Shown here one piece after another: positions 1 through 5,200 of a stretch of 8,664 nt of DNA. The position numbers were made by a program, and so were the translations under genes. Location: assembly GCA_017382615.1 (NCBI GenBank), contig JAFNZX010000244.1, positions 1 to 8,664 on the forward strand. The letters run 5' to 3'. Each line of letters opens with the position of its first letter. Position 1 is the first letter of the stretch. Source of the DNA: Clostridia bacterium. GTDB taxonomy: Bacteria > Bacillota > Clostridia > Oscillospirales > CAG-272. The notes beneath the pieces are model-generated. The model saw only the letters and a program-made list of their open reading frames with translations. It was not told where the DNA came from and did no database searches.

Positions 1-1262
1 CCGAGCATGATGCGAATGATCTCTTTGTCAGTCTCACACATACCGTCACGCGCCAGCTTGCCTACGTTGCGGATTGTGTTTTCCACGCCCTTGGTCACGA
101 TGCCGTCGCCGCCCACGAACTGCTTGCCCTGCATGTACATGTGCATGCCGAGCAGACCCGCCTCCACGCTGGACGCGATCTTTGCCGCGCAGCTTGCTTT
201 GGCACCGTCGCAAATGACGCCAGAATTGATGGCAAGGCCGTTGACTACGGTGTGCGCAATCTCACGGTACTTGCCGCCATGCAAGTACGTCACGCCCGCA
301 GCCGCACCGCAGCCCGCGCTGGTCGCGCCACAGTATGCGGACAGCGCACCGATGCCTGTCTTCAGGCGCACGGTGACCAGGTTGGACACTACCAGCGCGC
401 GCAGCAGCTCCTCGTGCGACACACCCATTTCCTTTGCGTACACAATAACGGGCAGAGAGGCGGTCATGCCCTGATTGCCGCTGCCCGAATTGATGACCAC
501 GGGCAGCTCACACCCGTTCATTCTCGCATCCGAGCCTGCAGCCGCATATGCCTTTGCCTTGTTCGCCACGTTGTCACCGTAAGCAGCCAGTAGCACCTTG
601 CCGATCTGCGAGCCGTACTCGCCGCGCAAGCCCTCCTCGGCAATAGCGGTATTGTACGCGATCTGTCTCTCCAGCACCTCGCGCACGTCCTCTATTTCCA
701 CATTATCCGCAAATTCCACAATCCTCTCTACGCTGAGCAGATCGTAGTGCGATTCCTCTCTCTCTACCTTTTCGGGCTTTGCTGCAAACAGTACCTCGCC
801 GTTGCGCACCACACGCTCCACGTGGGTATGCTTATTGGTCAGCAACACACTTGCTTCACTTTCCCCTGCAAACACCGTCACACCGATGGAAAATACGCAA
901 TTTCCGTCCGCGCGCTTGACCTCAATGGGTGTTGCATCTCTGTACGCGCTGATGCGCTTGATCTCTTCCGGGGTCACATTCGAAATGACCTCCAGCTCGC
1001 AATACGGATCTCCTGCCACAATCCCTGCCGCTGCAGCAGCCTCAATGCCCTTCAGACTGCCCGTATGCGGAATAAACACGCTCTTGACGTTCTTGATCAC
1101 GTTACCGCTGACGTCCACGCGCACGCGCTCAGGCACTGTCCCCAGCGCTGTCTTTGCGATGGCGGCAGCATATGCGATAGCGATCGGCTCGGTACAACCC
1201 ATCGCAGGAATCAATTCCTTATGTAAAATGGCAACGTATGCCTCATAAATATGCTTGTCCAT
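1..1262 (-). CDS. L-cysteine desulfidase family enzyme (UPF0597/CyuA-like, Fe-S), 3' end cut by window edge
   Basis: Seen: about 420 codons are open from ATG at 1262 to the window edge. A GGAG Shine-Dalgarno site (1269-1272) lies 6 nt before the start. Landmarks are GCTEPIA near residues 22-28, SGSGNQG at 259-265, and a Cys/Gly-rich stretch with C311, C318, C351 and C358. Known: the family (serine-dehydratase-alpha superfamily) includes archaeal L-cysteine desulfidase and E. coli CyuA (YhaM), cytosolic [4Fe-4S] enzymes that split L-cysteine into pyruvate, ammonia and sulfide. As I recall, three cysteines hold the cluster in the archaeal enzyme, the last two 40 residues apart; C23, C311 and C351 reproduce that pattern. 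Family members run to roughly 400-440 residues, so probably only a few C-terminal residues are missing. It starts 16 nt after the yitT-family stop with no terminator between, so the two should be co-transcribed. Alternative: an L-serine dehydratase or another substrate in the same superfamily; sequence alone does not settle this. Confidence 0.88.
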   Translation of the reverse strand, partial: MDKHIYEAYVAILHKELIPAMGCTEPIAIAYAAAIAKTALGTVPERVRVDVSGNVIKNVKSVFIPHTGSLKGIEAAAAAGIVAGDPYCELEVISNVTPEEIKRISAYRDATPIEVKRADGNCVFSIGVTVFAGESEASVLLTNKHTHVERVVRNGEVLFAAKPEKVEREESHYDLLSVERIVEFADNVEIEDVREVLERQIAYNTAIAEEGLRGEYGSQIGKVLLAAYGDNVANKAKAYAAAGSDARMNGCELPVVINSGSGNQGMTASLPVIVYAKEMGVSHEELLRALVVSNLVTVRLKTGIGALSAYCGATSAGCGAAAGVTYLHGGKYREIAHTVVNGLAINSGVICDGAKASCAAKIASSVEAGLLGMHMYMQGKQFVGGDGIVTKGVENTIRNVGKLARDGMCETDKEIIRIML

Positions 1263-1278
1263 ATACTTCTCCACTCAA

Positions 1279-2148
1279 TCAAACTCCGCGAAAGCCCTTA
1301 CCTATGATCTCGCTGCTGTTGGATACGATAATGAATGCGTTGGGATCAACCTGCTTGACGATCTTTCTCAGCTTAGCTCCCTCCGCGCGACGACAAACGG
1401 TCAAAAGTACCGTTCTGGGCTCGCCCGTATAACCGCCCTCACCTTGAATTTTGGTAAAGCTGCGGTGAATACCTGCCGTAATGTATTGGCTGATTTCCTC
1501 GGGCTTGCTGGTGATGATCGTAAAATACTTAGAGGTATTCATGCTCTCGATCACACCGTCTACCAAGAACGCCTTGGCAAACAGACCCAGCATGGAGAAC
1601 AGACCCGTTTGCATGCCGAACACCCAAAATGCGCTCAGCGCGATGACAAAGTCGGTTGCAAGCAACGCCTTACCGATATCCAAGTTGGTATATTTCTTCA
1701 AGATCAAGGCAACGATATCCGTGCCGCCCGATGACGACTCGGTCATAAACAGCAGGGCTGAGCCGATTGCAGTCAGAAGGATCGCATATACAAGCTCCAA
1801 AAACGGCTGATCTGTAAAGGGCCCCGTCATCGGGAACAAATGCTCCAGTGCAAACGTACCAAACGAAAACAGCAAGCTGCAATACACCGTTTTGATTGAA
1901 AACCCCTTCCCCAAGAAAATAAAGCCCACGATCAACAGTAACACGTTGATGACCGTCAGCACGTTTCCCGAAGTCAGATACGGTGCAAGTGCAGGCAGAT
2001 ACTGATTGGCTATGCCCGATACAACCACCGCAATGCCGCTGACACCGCCCGTTGAGAATCCGTTGGGAATCTTAAAAAAGTACACACCGACCGTGGTCAG
2101 CAGTATACCCAAATTCATAAGAGCAAAATTTTTGACTTTACTTTTCAT
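1279..2148 (-). CDS. YitT family membrane protein (DUF161 membrane part plus C-terminal DUF2179)
   Basis: Seen: 289 residues from ATG at 2148, with AGAGGA (2153-2158) 4 nt upstream as ribosome binding site. The first ~200 residues are hydrophobic with about six membrane segments (near 8-26, 36-50, 62-80, 86-105, 117-136 and 163-198). They contain the family's glycine motifs STGGVSGIA (32-40) and SSSGGTDI (138-145). Residues ~207-286 form a soluble C-terminal domain that opens with YFTIITSKPEEI, includes GEGGYTG (236-242) and ends near IIGKGF, typical of DUF2179. Known: YitT proteins are widespread in Bacillota, usually 280-300 residues; their transport or sensing role is not firmly established. 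Context: first gene of an operon with a cysteine desulfidase family enzyme, under its own consensus promoter just downstream of another gene's terminator. Inference: it may import or sense the substrate of the downstream enzyme. Family call is firm, function is not. Confidence 0.93.
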   Translation of the reverse strand: MKSKVKNFALMNLGILLTTVGVYFFKIPNGFSTGGVSGIAVVVSGIANQYLPALAPYLTSGNVLTVINVLLLIVGFIFLGKGFSIKTVYCSLLFSFGTFALEHLFPMTGPFTDQPFLELVYAILLTAIGSALLFMTESSSGGTDIVALILKKYTNLDIGKALLATDFVIALSAFWVFGMQTGLFSMLGLFAKAFLVDGVIESMNTSKYFTIITSKPEEISQYITAGIHRSFTKIQGEGGYTGEPRTVLLTVCRRAEGAKLRKIVKQVDPNAFIIVSNSSEIIGKGFRGV

Positions 2149-2178
2149 AGTGTCCTCTTGTTTTTATTTCTCTACAAC

Positions 2179-2207
2179 AGTATATATTGTCACGCGAAAA
2201 ATGTCAA
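2179..2207 (-). promoter_or_regulatory. Sigma-A promoter of the yitT-desulfidase operon
   Basis: On the minus strand, a perfect -35 box TTGACA (2202-2207) and a -10 box TATACT (2179-2184) are separated by 17 nt. Transcription should start near 2172, giving a short leader of about 24 nt before the yitT-family ATG. An imperfect palindrome with ACA/TGT arms around TATATA (2177-2190) overlaps the -10 box. It could be an operator, but much of its symmetry comes from the TA-rich core. Confidence 0.85.
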
Positions 2208-2218
2208 GGGGTGTAGAC

Positions 2219-2251
2219 AAAAAAGCGGGGCTGAACCGTAGGCTCAGCCCC
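2219..2251 (-). terminator. Intrinsic terminator of the large surface-protein gene
   Basis: Read on the minus strand, GGGGCTGAGCC and GGTTCAGCCCC (2227-2251) form an 11-bp stem with one G-U pair and a three-base loop. GC and then six T follow (2219-2224). It begins 18 nt after the stop codon of the large gene and lies just upstream of the next promoter, so the two transcription units are cleanly separated. Confidence 0.92.
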
Positions 2252-2269
2252 TTTTGTTATGATTTTGAA

Positions 2270-5200
2270 TTATTCTGCGTCGGTTTCCTCTGCGGGAGCT
2301 TCCTCAGCGGGAGCTTCCTCAACGGGAGTTTCCTCAGCGGGAGTTTCCTCAACGGGAGTCTCCTCAACGGGAGTCTCCTCAACGGGAGTCTCCTCAACGG
2401 GAGCTTCCTCAACGGGAGTCTCCTCAACGGGGGTCTCCTCAACGGGAGCTTCCTCAACGGGGGTCTCCTCAACGGGGGTCTCCTCAACGGGAGTCTCCTC
2501 AACGGGAGTCTCCTCAACGGGAGTCTCCTCAACGGGAGCTTCCTCAACGGGAGCTTCCTCAACGGGAGCTTCACTTGCACCGGGAATTTCAGGCTGCAGC
2601 TTGATTGCATGACCGCCGGTCAGGGTAATCATCTTGATTGCCTGCAGCGAGAAGCTGTTAGCCTCAACGGTCAGAGCCTTATCCAGGTCACCGTCAGCCA
2701 AAATCTTAACTCTCTTGCAATCCGAAGCAATCAGCTTCTTTTCCTTGAGGTTAGAAATGTTAACGGTGTCGCCGTCCTCGTAGTGAACGTTCAGCGTACC
2801 AACGTTGACAGCACCCATCTTACCGGTTGCAGCACATGCTACCAATACGACGGAGTTAACCGCCTGCGTATCGGTCATCAGTACGTCTGCTTCTTCAGCG
2901 GAAACGTGGTCAACGTGAACGATCTCTTCCGTAGTGGGAGCTTCAACGATGGTTGCTGCACCCTTCTGTGCGTCGGTCAGCTCTTCAGGCTCGGTTTCCT
3001 TTGCTGCCTCTTCAGGAGCGGGACCCTTCGGGAAGATGTTGTGACCGTACAGAATGTACGCAACGATCAGAACTGCAACGAATACCAGCAGAATGATCAG
3101 GAAGATCCACCAGCCGTTCTTCTTTTCGGGATCGGTCGTGCCGGGAACGGTGGTCTCGGACTCAGATTCACTCTGTCCGGGAGTGGTTACCTCATCGGTA
3201 GTGCCCTCGGGAGGCGTTGTGCCGGACTCAGAACCGGACTCATCAGGGCCGGTGGTCTCGTCACCGGGAGTGGTGGTCTCGTCACCGGGAGTGGTGGTTT
3301 CGTCGGGAGCAGTGGTCTCGTCGGGAGCAGTGGTGTCGCCGCCGGGAACGGTGGTGTCCTCGGGAGCGGTGGTCTCGTCGGGAGCAGTGGTGTCACCGCC
3401 GGGAACGGTGGTGTCCTCGGGAGCGGTGGTCTCGTCGGGAGCAGTGGTGTCGCCGCCGGGAACGGTCGTATCCTCGGGAGCGGTGGTCTCGTCGGGAGCA
3501 GTGGTGTCGCCGCCGGGAACGGTGGTGTCCTCGGGAGCGGTGGTGTCACCGCCGGGAACGGTCGTGTCCTCGGGAGTGGTGGTCTCCTCGGGAGCGGTAG
3601 TATCCTCGGGAGCAGTGGTATCGCCGCCGGGAACGGTCGTGTCCTCGGGAGCTGTGGTTACGGTCTCATCCTTATGGTGTCCGCAATCGCAATCGCCGTT
3701 TGCATCCCAGTTATGTGCTTCCAGCTTCTTGTATCCGCATGCGCAAACTGCCCAGTGGAAATCGTCATCGCACTGCTCGTAAGCGTTGAATACGTGCGCG
3801 GTCAAATCCTGTGTTTCATAGAAATCATAGTCCTGAAGAGCCTGCGCAAAGGTGACTACGGGATCGGTGGTGCGCCTGTTTGGACTCCACTTCCACTTGC
3901 TGACGTAGTGTCCCTCATCAACGGGTGCCTGGAGTGCTGCGAAAGCAGGAACGTCAGCTGCGGTCAGGGTCTGATCCAGATCGGTATTGATAGTCACGGT
4001 CTTGATCAGGTTGCCGCTCAGGTCATAGAAGTTTACGGTGTACAGATACTGTTCGTAGTTGACTGCATAGTAGGAGAAGTGGTTGGTGGTGAATACCAGC
4101 GCATCCGCATCCTCGGAGAGTACGGTCTGGTTCACAACGCCGTTCTCGCCTACGTAGTAAACGTAGCCGTGGAACTTGTTTGCATTTTCCTTAAAGGGAA
4201 CGGAGATCGTCGCCTTACCCTGGTCAAATGCAGAGCCGATCAGATCAAAGCTGTAAACGGAGTCGTATTCGTAGTAGCTTACGGAAGTGGGCCACTCAGT
4301 CTCTTCACCGATTACGCAGGAGATTGCAAAGGTGATCTCGTTTGCAGTAGCGTTTGCCTTGATGTTGTGCAGTGCCTCGTTATCCAGAAGAATGGTAACG
4401 GTATCTGCACCTGCGTCGTTGCCTGCTGCAACTACCTTGAAGCCAACGTTGCTATCCAGAGCAGCGAGGTCAAAGAGAATGGAAGGAATGACGTCAGCAG
4501 CAGTCCAACGGTTACCAACCAGCTCGTATCTGCTCATCTCGAGCACGTACGTAGTGCCTACAATGGTAACGTTGCTATCTTCATCAAAGTGAGGATGTGC
4601 GCTGTATGCCGCAAAGTAATCTGCGTGAGCAGTTGCCTTAGCGACAGCAGTGCCGTTCTCTGCATACCAACCAACAAAGGAGTAGGTGTTATACAGGTCC
4701 ATACCCTTAGCAGGTGCTGCGGGTGCGGTGGGCACAGTGTTGTACTTGACCTCTACGGAATCAACCAGCACGCCCTGTGCATAGAAGTTCACGGTTGCGT
4801 ACAGCTGTGCCTCGTAGGTGGTGTGTGCAGTTGCGGGAACGATTGCCTCATTCCAGCCCTTGAAGGTCAGAATGCTTGCAATTGCTTCGATCCAAGCAGC
4901 CTCGGGAGCAGGAGTCTGACCGTAGGGCACTTCGATCTTGTGCGTCTTATCCGCAACGATAAAGGTAACGTCAGCACTATACTCTGCTACGTAGGTAGCA
5001 TCGCCGGTAACTGCAGGCAGCTCAAAGCCGTAGCCTGCCCAACCCTTGAAGTTCAGCGTATCAAAGAGATACAGCTCCGCATCCAGAGAAGGAACTTCAC
5101 CGTATGCAAAGGTCTCGGTATAGATCTTGCCAAGCACGTCAAAGGTAACCGTAAACTGATCGGTAACCTTCTTGACAGTAATCACACTGTCCTGTGCGGG

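Noticed and set aside
7..1248. Several plus-strand frames of 148-159 codons across the desulfidase gene
   Set aside because: They are antisense shadows of a clear minus-strand family member and have no supporting start signals.
2285..3664. Regular short repeats considered as a CRISPR array
   Set aside because: The units are contiguous, in frame, vary by codon and have no unique spacers; they are protein-coding tandem repeats.
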